DNA from: Primula veris
Taxonomy: Eukaryota > Streptophyta > Magnoliopsida > Ericales > Primulaceae
Reading direction: 5' to 3'
Assembly (NCBI GenBank): GCA_963682055.1
Contig: OY821750.1
Span: 31,194,402 to 31,258,401, forward strand
Length of the DNA: 64,000 nucleotides
A program made the translations under genes and the position numbers. Shown piece by piece: positions 36,780-45,890 of the stretch (position 1 is the first letter of the stretch; every line of letters begins with the position of its first letter). The notes beneath the pieces were generated by a model, which saw only the letters and a list, made by a program, of their open reading frames with translations, was not told the DNA's origin and ran no database searches.

Positions 36780-37260
36780 TTCTGCTCAAACTGCATCTAT
36801 TTCAGCGAAAAACGCATATATTTCAGTCGAAAGTACATATAGTTCAGTCGAAAGTGCATATAGTTCAATAAAAGTGCACATATTCCAGTCGAAAGTGCAT
36901 ATAGTTCAGTCAAAATTGCATACAATTCGGTAAAAAAAACATACGTTTCAGTCGAAATTGCATCGAGTTTAGTCGAAAGGGCATATAATTCAATAAAATT
37001 GCATATAGTTCAATAAAAATGCATATAGTTCAGCTGAAAGTGCATATATTACAACTGAAATTGCATCTGGTTAAGTTGAAAGTGTATCTAGTTAAGCTGA
37101 AAGTGCATCTCGTTCAGTTGAAAGTGCATCTAGCTCAGCTGAAAGTGCATCTAGTTCAGCTGAAATTGCATATAGTTCAACTGAAATTGCATATAGTTTA
37201 ACTGAAAGTGCATATTCGTTCAACTAAAAGTGCATCTAGTTCAGTAGAAATTGTATAATG
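36780..37260 (+). repeat. 21 bp degenerate tandem repeat, about 20 units
   Basis: The unit GCATCTAGTTCAGCTGAAAG plus T is 21 bp, with TATAGTTCAGTCGAAAGTGCA variants on the left. The 21 bp period keeps a heptad-like frame (VHLVQLK type) open over 60 codons at 37019-37201. Adjoining units differ in length or contain stops. I treat it as non-coding. Confidence 0.85.
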
Positions 37261-37735
37261 TAACTCAATATATTTCGCCACAAATTGCATATTTTAATTT
37301 AAATTTTAAAAGAAAACAAATCCATATGGATTTGAGCATACGAATTTATGTAAATCGAGTCTGCATCCGTGATGCCGAGATGAGATCGATGCAAATCGAG
37401 AGGTGGGGAGAGATGAGATCGGATGAGAATATGAAGATCACATAGTTAGAAAGAGAGAGAGAATTATATGGGAGAGTGGGAAAAAATAAAAAACAGAAAA
37501 ATAGAGATATTTATATTTACAAGAAGTGTTACCTATAATAAATGCAAATTATGATAGATACATATTGATAATATAAGTTTAAAAGTGGTATCTATTAGGC
37601 ATGATTTGTTTTTGAATTATATATCTTCGTAAATCTTGTTAAACTTATAATTCACCATGGGTCCATGGTTGTTATCATTAGTCATTATGCTCCAAATTTA
37701 AGGATGATGAGGAAGACCTCTTCACTAATCCCTTA
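37261..37735. other. Intergenic DNA with purine-rich patch
   Basis: Around 37360-37480 lies GAGATGAGATCGATG followed by AGAGAGAGAGAATTATATGG. No gene or element end could be established. Confidence 0.4.
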
Positions 37736-38640
37736 GGCTCTGTTTGTTTTGCGGAAAATATTTATTCGAGAAAATATTTTTCAGGAAAATATTCGTTTAT
37801 TAAATGTTTTGCGATACTTGGATTTTCCAAGGAAATTTATTGACTAAAGGCGCATTTGGTATATACTTTTGTAGTAAAAAAATTGCTTTTATAAAAAGAA
37901 AAAAATTTGCTCAAACTAAACTCCTTTTTAAAAACAATGAAAAAAAGCTTGCTTAAAATGAGTCACTTATAACTTTTTTTTACAAGTGTTTGGCGATACT
38001 TAAATTTTCCATAACAAATTCTTGACTAAATGTGCGTTTGGCATAGACTTTTGTACTCAAAAATTGCTTTTAAAATGAGAAAAAACTTGTTCAAAATAAT
38101 CTGCTTTTAAAAAATAATGAGAATTTTTTTTACTTAAAATAAGTCACTTATAGCTTGTTTAGCTGTTAATGACTCATAACTTATTTTTGTTTATTAGTCA
38201 TTTTTCACTTATTTGAACTTATTGGTGACTTATAAATATACAAAATAATTTAATTGGAAAATTATAACTTTTGGTGATTTTTGTATGTAAAAGATAAAAA
38301 GTACTCAAACTCATAACGTCTCTAATTTTTAGCTTTTTCGCAAAAACTAACTTTTGAAAAGATAAAAAAGCTAATATATCAAACATCAATAAATATTTTT
38401 AAATAAAAAAAAATGAGATAAAAAAATATAAAATATGTATTTGTGAAAACGATATGTTTTCACACACGGAGGAAAATGTTTTCCGTCTAATTTTGATATT
38501 AGTCAATTTACCTTGTTTTACTTAAGAAATGAAAAATATTTTTCTTAGTTTGTTATTTTTGTATCAACCAATCATGCATAAAATCTATTTTCTTAAGAAA
38601 ATATTTTTTTTGCTAATTTCCCCTTTAAACAAACAGAGCC
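37736..38640. mobile_element. PIF/Harbinger (Tourist-like) element with TSD TTA
   Basis: GGCTCTGTTTGTTTTGCGG at the left is mirrored by CCTTTAAACAAACAGAGCC at the right. Both ends abut TTA (37733-37735 and 38641-38643), the TWA-type TSD of this superfamily. It is 905 bp without transposase. The interior holds an imperfect direct duplication of about 182 bp (GCGATACTT...ATTTTCCA at 37811 and 37993). Confidence 0.8.
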
Positions 38641-38753
38641 TTAATGAAAATAGATAAACATTGACGGATTCATCAGAAAATATTTTTTTTGCTAATTTCC
38701 CCTTTAAACAAACAGAGCCTTAATGAAAATAGATAAACAGTGACGGATTCATC
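38596..38753 (+). repeat. 79 bp tandem duplication over the right end of the Harbinger-like element
   Basis: Copies 38596-38674 and 38675-38753 are nearly identical (one T/G difference in AAACA(T/G)TGACGG). Each contains the terminus AAACAAACAGAGCC, the TTA TSD and about 30 bp of flanking DNA. The duplication therefore took place after the element inserted. Confidence 0.9.
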
Positions 38754-38788
38754 CATCCATGTCTAAGTATAATATTACGCCTACATTA

Positions 38789-39243
38789 TCTATATTATTA
38801 TAATATGTGAAAAAAAAAAAAAACATTGAAGCCGTGTAATTTTTGAATTGCCCAAAATACCACTCAGTGAAACAAACAATTACAGTCATATGTCATAAAT
38901 AAATTGGATAATTACAATTAAATTCTATATTTATCTCTCTTTAACTCCTCTTTGTTTAAAATACTCATAAAGCTACTTTGCTGCTAAAAAAAACAAATAA
39001 TTTTTTTACACATATTAAAGCACACAATGTGTGGGTCGTTCACTGCAAAAAAATACTCAAATAGTGACGGGATTAATAACGGTATTTTTTGTTACGAGTT
39101 TATTAGCGACGGTTTTTGTGACGGATTTGTGACAGTTTAGTCAATTTACGACAGATTTGTGACAAATTTTTAAATTAGTGACAGGCTTGTGACAATTTTT
39201 GACCCTCACTAAATCAAATATTATTTTTTAATGGTTACACTAG
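38789..39243 (+). mobile_element. Helitron-like non-autonomous element interrupted by a CACTA MITE
   Basis: The 5' end is TCTATATTATTATAATATG, preceded by A. The 3' end has the perfect hairpin CACACAATGTGTG (39021-39033), then GGTCGTT, and after the inserted MITE, ACACTAG followed by T. An A|TC...CTAG|T arrangement with a hairpin about 10 nt from the end is diagnostic of Helitrons. Without the MITE the element is about 260 bp. It is non-coding; the left end resembles 40448 and 20762. Confidence 0.65.
39041..39233 (+). mobile_element. CACTA-type MITE, copy 3, with TSD GTT
   Basis: It starts CACTGCAAAAAAATACTC, AAATAGTGACGGG and ends in TTATTTTTTAATG (a mutated GTAGTG end). GTT flanks both sides (39038-39040 and 39234-39236). 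It is 193 bp with the same GCGACGG, TTTGTGACAG and CTCACTAAATCAAA blocks as copies 1 and 2. Confidence 0.85.
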
Positions 39244-39587
39244 TGTATATATATATACTAGCACTGAAAAAATCTTTAAGATGAAAATATATGTATACCA
39301 CTCATAAGACTTTTGGCTGATTTTTTTTCTTACAAGAAATTTGTAGTTATTAGAGGTGTAATAAGTCAAAAACTTAATTAGTTTGAGAAAATAGTTTCAA
39401 GCTTAATATAGTTTTAAAAGTGCTATGGACACAAAATCTACCCCAAATTATAAGCACACCCATTCAATTTCAATTTTTTTTAGCTCTTCGACCTAATATT
39501 TACAGTATAATTAATTTATAAATAACCACCAGTTGATTTAAAGTGATATGACATGGAGATCCTCACATCAATTAGGTATGTCTAGAA

Positions 39588-40244
39588 CTAGGAATGAACT
39601 TTTTGTATCGATTTGTACCAATCGATCGATTTTTGAACCGAACCAAACAAGTTGGTACCGAAAGTTCGCTATACCGACTTTTCGGTACGGTACAACCGAA
39701 CCAAACTTTAAAAGTCGGTTCGGTTTCGGTATCCATTTCGTATGTTTGGTACAATACCGAACCGAACATTAAAATTATAAAATATATAGAAATGTACACA
39801 TAGTTATAACTTACAAATAAATTGTCTTATAGTTTATTTTAATTTTTCTTATGACTTACTTTCCTATTTACGAAGTCAAATACAATAATTTCGTGTTTCT
39901 CCATTTTCTTGTCTAATATTTTAAAAGAATTCTTATTTTATAAGTGTTTACTATTTTAATCAAATTCACAATAAATGTAGCAAATATAAGAATAGTTGTA
40001 CACATTTTACTTTTTACAAACTTTTTTGCTATTTTATTGTTATCAAGAATTATCTTTTAATAATAATAATGTTTTGGTATAAAACGGAAAACTGAACCGT
40101 ACCAACCGAAAAAGTCGGTATACCGAACTTTCGGTATACCGACTTTTTCGGTTCGGTTATGGTATAATTTTTTTCAAACCAAACAAGTTCGGTTCGATAT
40201 TGGTATATGGTCAAAAAAGTCGGTACCATATCGAAGTCACCCCT
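39588..40244. mobile_element. hAT-like MITE rich in GGTTCGGT motifs
   Basis: CTAGGAATGAACTTTTTG at the left is mirrored by AGTCACCCCT at the right. The flanks are GTCTAGAA and ATCTAGAA (7 of 8 identical), consistent with an 8 bp TSD. Both terminal 200 bp are dense in CCGAACCGAAC/GGTTCGGT and GTCGGTA motifs in mirrored order, with an A/T-rich centre. Frames across it run both ways because of the palindromic structure and are not genes. Confidence 0.65.
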
Positions 40245-40447
40245 ATCTAGAATTATCAAAAATCTTCTACTAATTTATTGTATCATTCTATCATGGTACT
40301 ATGTTTATATTCCGACTTTTTTTATTTTGGAAAGTATGTTTATATTCAGACTTCTTTTCACTACAGTAGTACTATTATAATGTTATAAAATTTGGTGCAC
40401 CTAAAATTGACAAGTTATTGAAGTTCATTCTTGTAACTGGATATCGT

Positions 40448-40727
40448 TCTATTATAATAAGTCAAATGAGACTGCCTAATTTAATTATTTTTTTCAAAAA
40501 TACCACTACACATTTATATTAATTACAATAATGTCATACTCAAATAAAAATATAAAAAGTAAAAACTAATAAAACTATTTATCACTCTTTAACAACCAAA
40601 AATTCTTTTAAATATTAAACTATGTTTTTTTTTTATTATCCACATATTTATATCATAACTATACATATTTTCTATATTTTTATTGCATTACGTGCCGCAC
40701 ACACAACACGTGGGGCACGATTACTAG
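40448..40727 (+). mobile_element. Helitron-like element related to 20762-21110
   Basis: The left end is TCTATTATAATAAGTC. The right end holds CGTGCC...GGCACG (stem, 40691-40719), ATTA, then CTAG followed by T. The interior is A/T-rich and non-coding. The base before TC is T rather than the expected A, so the left edge is less certain. Confidence 0.5.
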
Positions 40728-41085
40728 TATATAATATGGTAATGGTATAAAAAAGCATGGTTTCTTTTGAAAGTAAAAGTATTTAGCCACTTTTTTTCCA
40801 AAAATACCACTACACATTTATATTAATTACAATAATGTCATATTCACATAAAAATGTAAAAAGTAAAAACTAATAAAACTATTTATCACTCTTTAACAAC
40901 CAAAAATTCTTTTAAATATTAAAGTATGTTTTTTTTGTATTATCCACATATTTATATCATAACTATAAATATTTTCTATATTTTTATTGCATTACATGCC
41001 GTACACACAACGCGTGGGACACGATTACTTAGTATATAATATGGTAATGGTATAAAAAAGCATGGTTTCTTTTGAAAGTAGAAGT
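40487..41085 (+). repeat. Tandem duplication, period about 305 bp
   Basis: Copies at about 40487-40780 and 40790-41085 share AAAATACCACTACACATTTA, the CACACAAC(A/G)CGTGGG(G/A)CACG hairpin and the flank TGGTATAAAAAAGCATGG. They are about 96% alike. The duplicated unit includes most of the Helitron-like element and about 55 bp of its right flank. Confidence 0.9.
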
Positions 41086-42469
41086 GGTGGTACAAACTTG
41101 TACAGATTTTAACCTTTTGTTTCCAAAATGATCTCTCAAATACTCAATCATGGACTATATATTCAAGTTACTTTTACTGCTATGGAAGTGAAAGTTTTTT
41201 GCACTTACATAAGCTACATATGATCAATTATAGTGACACATAGTACCATTCTTTGTACTATCATGGTACCAAATAAAGCCACTATAACTTTAAGAAAACA
41301 GTTTCATATATTTGTTGCTTTTGCAAGAAAGAGCAGGCAAAAACCAACAAGTCTCACAAATTAAATATATCTACAACATAGCCAGACAAAAAAATCGGAA
41401 ATAAATTATGATCTACTCCGTTCTTTAACCCCATCTGTCTTTACTATTATAGGAAACTTGATGTACACAGTGTAACCAGGCAAAAAAAAACTAAATAGAG
41501 ATGGTCGGTGGCTACAGTCTCTCTTATTTTGAAAAAAAATTGACGAAAAAATAGATTTTTTCTTTGTACACTAAGAATTATGAACAATATTTTTGGAGTC
41601 AATCAAATTTTGTTCTCAAATCTAACTTTTAGGAACATAATTTTAATTATTTTTGTCTCCTAATACAATCACATACTAACATAAGGAGACAGTTAAAATT
41701 TATTTCCAAATAGTTTTTGAGACGAATTAAATTGTTTGCTTATGTCTGTATCAAATTGTCTTTGAAGACAATTTTTTTTTCAAATTATGTGCTTAAAAGT
41801 TAGATTTCAGAACAAAAAAAATATTTTTGTGTTTAAAAGATTATTTTTTTTCCGAAAATTTACCATTTAAAGACAAAATTTAATTGTCTCTAAAAAAAAA
41901 TTCTCTAATTGTTAAGTTTGTTGTAGTGGTATGTTGATCAAAACGTTTAAATTTTAGTGTTTCAACTCCCAATTCCGTAAAATAACTTTATATAAGGTAT
42001 ATTTTTTTTTTAATACAAAATCAGTCTCTCACATTTCATAATACTGGTTCTGGTTCTGCCAGTGAGTGTAACTACGTAGACTGTAAAAAAAAATGTCCAA
42101 ATTTTCATCATCACATTATCATTTTTTTTATAAATAAGGAATGAAAAATAAGTCACTAGTCACACTATACAGTATACACCTATAACATTCCAAACGACAG
42201 TTTAACGATTGAGTTTAGTTACAATCGTCAAAAATTTTATGTATAGACACCACGTTAGCTATCATGACATTTTTTTGTACGTACTTGACGATTGAAATAG
42301 TACTTTTACTTTTTTACTTCACAATTTCATTTGCTAAGTAGATCCATAAATTGTAACCACATTTTTTTCGGGTTGTTCTTTTGTGCAGTTAATCAATTGA
42401 CGGCAAAAAGTCTCGTTTTCAAAAATAAATATTCAATTGTTATTTTTTTTCAATTTTGATTCATAATTA
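41086..42469. other. Intergenic DNA with a CACTA-like terminus at 41938
   Basis: TTAAGTTTGTTGTAGTG ending at 41938 is the reverse complement of a CACTACAACAAACTTAA terminus. TTGTCTC/GAGACAA motifs repeat upstream (41690-41890). The other end was not identified. The rest holds nothing recognised. Confidence 0.4.
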
Positions 42470-42690
42470 AATTTGGGATAGTATCCACTAGGGTTCTATA
42501 TTTTTATTTGAGTTTTTATTGTGTTGTAAAATTTGTTTTTAATTTATTAAATACTAATTTGTATAATATATAATAAAAACTGAAAAATTAAATTAGTTAT
42601 TTAAAATGTATCATCTAACATTTTATTTTTTAATCTAATGGTTGTAAAAGTGACTGAACATTATACAGTATAACTCAATGACCAGATAAA
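42470..42690 (+). repeat. Dispersed repeat family A, copy 3
   Basis: CTAGGGTTCTATATTTTTAT, TTGTGTTGTAAAATTTG, TTTTTAATTTATTAAAT and TTTAATCTAATGG occur in the same order as at 13225-13445. Confidence 0.6.
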
Positions 42691-45000
42691 ATGGCTACTT
42701 GACGATTGAAATATTACTTTTACTTCACAATTCATTTGCTAAGTAGATCCATAAATTGTAACGACCTTTTTCCCCCTAATATTGGAGTATTTTTTAAAAA
42801 AACAAACTGCATTTCATTAAACAAAAGGGACCTAATTACCCAATTTGTTACAATCTATATATCAGAATTGAGCTCATCTATACAAACTACATATTGGAAT
42901 TAATGTTGTACTTGCATACTGTTTAAAATAAAAAGATCACACGAATGCAAAACATTCGCGTTAATTAGATTTAAGAATATAGTGTTTCGACTTTCAATAC
43001 TCAAATTAATATTGGAGGCTAATTATTGGCATTTTCCCTCAAATACTTGAAGAATATCGATCAGGGATATAGATCATAGGAATTTTCTAATAAATTTACA
43101 TTAATGTTTGTTGAAAAGACTGATTAATTTTTTTTTATATAAAATGTAATAATCATAAATCGAAGAGATAAAACAATTGGTTAATTAAATATGTTGTTAT
43201 TTTTGTTAAATATATTAAATCGTGGTTAATGGGACCTTATTATGCACCCAAAAAATAAAATGTAGCATTGACATTTAAAAGAGTTCAACTGCAACTTATG
43301 TTTGTGTCAAGTCATCAAGCTTGTTACTCCTCTTATAAATAGGATATGTATTAAGTGCATTTGCTCTTTGATCTACAGTTTTATGGAGATATATGATTTA
43401 CTGTGTGATTGTCCCTACTTCTTGACTATTAATTTGCAATCTTCATCAAATTTGGAGTCAGAACTAAGATCATCTGGTAAGGTGAAATTTGTGATGAAAT
43501 TAGGTGGTGCGATGTCATTACCGAAACGAATAAGGAGTTATGTTTGGCAACAAATTTTATGGTCGAATTTAAAAGTTGTTTCAAAAATCCTGCAAAGATC
43601 CAGATTTATGTCTTTTAAGATTTTTTGTTGAAAATCTGTTTTTTAAAAACTAAATAATCAAAAATGTATAAAACAACCCAGACAAATCTATTGCCAAAAG
43701 GAGTCTTAAGTATCTAATACTCTATTCATTTTAGCTAAATATCTTGACTCAATTTTTTTAGAAATTATAATTGACATTATAAAATAATAGTGAGATACAA
43801 TAAAATTGAAGCTTTTTATAAATAGTTTACTTCTCGCATGTGTATTTATGTCATATGCCAACATCAGAATATAATGGAAAAAACATAACCTAATCATAAC
43901 ATCCAAGTGTACTAAACAAACATTTGCAAAAATATCAAAAAACATTATATATGAATAAAATAAAAGGAAAACCAACGTATAGTCGACCATTCTCTTTATT
44001 GAAAAATACTTGCCCATCAAAACTCAATATCAGATATTAATTAAATGGACCCTCCTTCAATCCACCATATACAAGGACCATATTCAATTATAGACTCAAG
44101 GATAGAAAAATCTATACTACTAATTAAGATCTATTTGCTTTCGTTTGTGTATATAAAAGGAAGATCATGATACCTTCATAAGTTAAATCTCGGCATATGA
44201 TTTTAGTTTCACTTTAAAACGTTAACTAAATACGGGAAAAAGAAAAGTAACATCAATCGATTAAATTCGTTTATGTTTACAAGAAAACTTACAAAAAATA
44301 AAAATTATAGTTCTTAATAAGCAATCAAGTTTGAACATGTAAGCTGATTCGACTACTATGAATTAGAAATTTGTTAAAAAGACCTCTTAACAAGACAATA
44401 TTGTAAGGTTATTGGGAAAATTATTGTTCAAAAAATACTTTCGGACTTAATTATCAAAAATCCCAATCTGTAGTTTTTGTTTAAGAATTAGTATATATCA
44501 TTGTAGCATCAATGACCATCAAAACTAAAAACTAATAAAAAGAAGTAACATAATTAAGAATTCATACATAAGTTTAAAATATATTTTAATCATGTGGTTT
44601 TGAAAAATAAGTCTCAAAATATGCAGTAAATGGTCATTTTCCCAAGATTCTTCCCCAAAAAATGTTTCTTTTAAAAATATAGTATAATAAATAATTAGAT
44701 CTGACTTTTAATCAAATCAACAGAAAGAAAGATTAAATTGATTTCTCATTAACATCAGCATTAAACATTAACTAGTTAAATCGATTGGGTTGGCTTACAA
44801 TAGCAGGACTCATACGAAAATAAATGAATCGTAACGAAATTTTAAAAAGGATAATTCAAAAGTATACATATGAAATCCAATCAAACCTATCATATGAAAA
44901 TGAAATAAAGTCATAATTAGTATATATATATAGCCAAAAAAAAAAAAAAAAAAACAGTTCAACTTACATTGATGAAGTATATAAATCTCATTCGATTCAA
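42691..45000. other. Intergenic DNA, nothing recognised
   Basis: Open frames of 109 (43302-43631) and 104 codons (minus, 44020-43706) lack motifs, compositional bias and context and are judged fortuitous. Confidence 0.45.
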
Positions 45001-45027
45001 TCCCATCGGTTTTTTGACCCGCTTCAT

Positions 45028-45135
45028 ATTTTTCCAAGGCTCTCTTGAACTGCAACAAGAAAACCAAACCATGGAAATTAAACCATTATTTATTTTCTAT
45101 GATAATGCAGTTCAAGAAAGCCTGTGGAAGAGTAC
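45028..45135 (-). ncRNA. MIR396: microRNA396-like precursor with the extra-G mature arm
   Basis: On the minus strand the 5' arm (45129-45108) reads TTCCACAGGCTTTCTTGAAC plus TG. The 3' arm (45050-45031) reads GTTCAAGAGAGCCTTGGAAA. They pair along about 22 nt with one 1-nt gap and one mismatch or wobble pair, across a loop of about 55 nt that starts GCATTATCATAG. miR396 represses GRF mRNAs. The G inserted after CCACAG is known from the monocot miR396d/e type and removes the bulge that the shorter form makes with GRF sites. Minus-strand transcription is favoured because that 5' arm is the conserved one and a TATA box and C+T-rich leader lie at the right distance. The other strand would give a diverged 5p (TTTCCAAGGCTCTC). 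Confidence 0.85.
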
Positions 45136-45261
45136 TAAACGGACCATTTTTTTTATAAGTATGTAAATATAATTATTAATAATACATACAAAAATATAAA
45201 TATATATTTGATTGAGAGATAAGAGAGAGGTGTAACTGAAAGAGAGGTGAGAAAGGGTTGT

Positions 45262-45268
45262 TTTATAG
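45262..45268 (-). promoter_or_regulatory. Putative TATA box of the minus-strand MIR396
   Basis: The minus strand reads CTCCTATAAAACAACCC, followed by a C+T-rich stretch (TTTCTCACCTCTCTTTC, then CACCTCTCTCTTATCTCTC), and then the precursor about 130 bp downstream of the box. Spacing fits a pol II primary-microRNA promoter. Confidence 0.55.
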
Positions 45269-45439
45269 GAGAATGAAAGTCAGTTTCCACCAATCCCTAG
45301 AGAATATTAGGCTTAAATTATCATTTTACTTATCTACTTACTATTTTAAAAGCTGATTACTTCTTTTATAATCCCGTGAAATCAGATAAAAAAAAAAATT
45401 GATAGGATACGTAAATTTCGAAATATGCATGGAATTAGT

Positions 45440-45890
45440 ATAAATATTTTACTCATATTTTCTAACTTTTTTCGTGTTTCTTTGCTTATTTTATTCAAAA
45501 AAAATTCTAAAAAACTTGAAAAAAAGTGTACAATTACTATAAGACATGATTCTAATAATTATATTTTAAAAAAAATTCACACACAATTTAATTTGGAATA
45601 AATGTATAAATTAGTGTAAATTAAACATTAAATCTTAGAAAATTTGTCTAAAACAATATTATGCTCAAATATTTTAAATTTTGCATACAATAATATACTA
45701 TAAAATCTTATAATTTTATGGAACAAATTGTGAAAATTTAAAATTCGAAAGAAAAAAAGCAAAGAGATAAAAAAATTGGTAGAGAATAGAGGTAGAAGAT
45801 TTGGAATGAGAGCTCTTTTTGGATATAAAAAGAAAATTAAAGTTACCATAACAAAAGATTTGGAAATATTCCATTTTCTTGTTGAGGGTA
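45440..45890 (+). repeat. Dispersed repeat family B, copy 2
   Basis: It aligns with 30500-30960 in the same orientation (TTGCTTATTTTATTCAAAAA, GTGTACAATTACTATAAG, GGAATAAATGTATAAATTAG, GAACAAATTGTGAAAATTTA). It lies just beyond the promoter side of the minus-strand MIR396. Confidence 0.7.

Noticed and set aside
36273..36933. 104- and 86-codon Lys/Phe/Ser-rich frames
   Set aside because: Low-complexity A-rich and 21 bp repeats generate them. There are no protein features.
39548..40259. Four overlapping 69-75 codon frames on both strands
   Set aside because: They mirror each other because of the palindromic hAT-like MITE and have no independent support.
43302..44020. 109-codon (+) and 104-codon (-) frames
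   Set aside because: No recognisable motif, A/T-rich hydrophobic composition, no promoter or splice context. Length is expected by chance in 64 kb.
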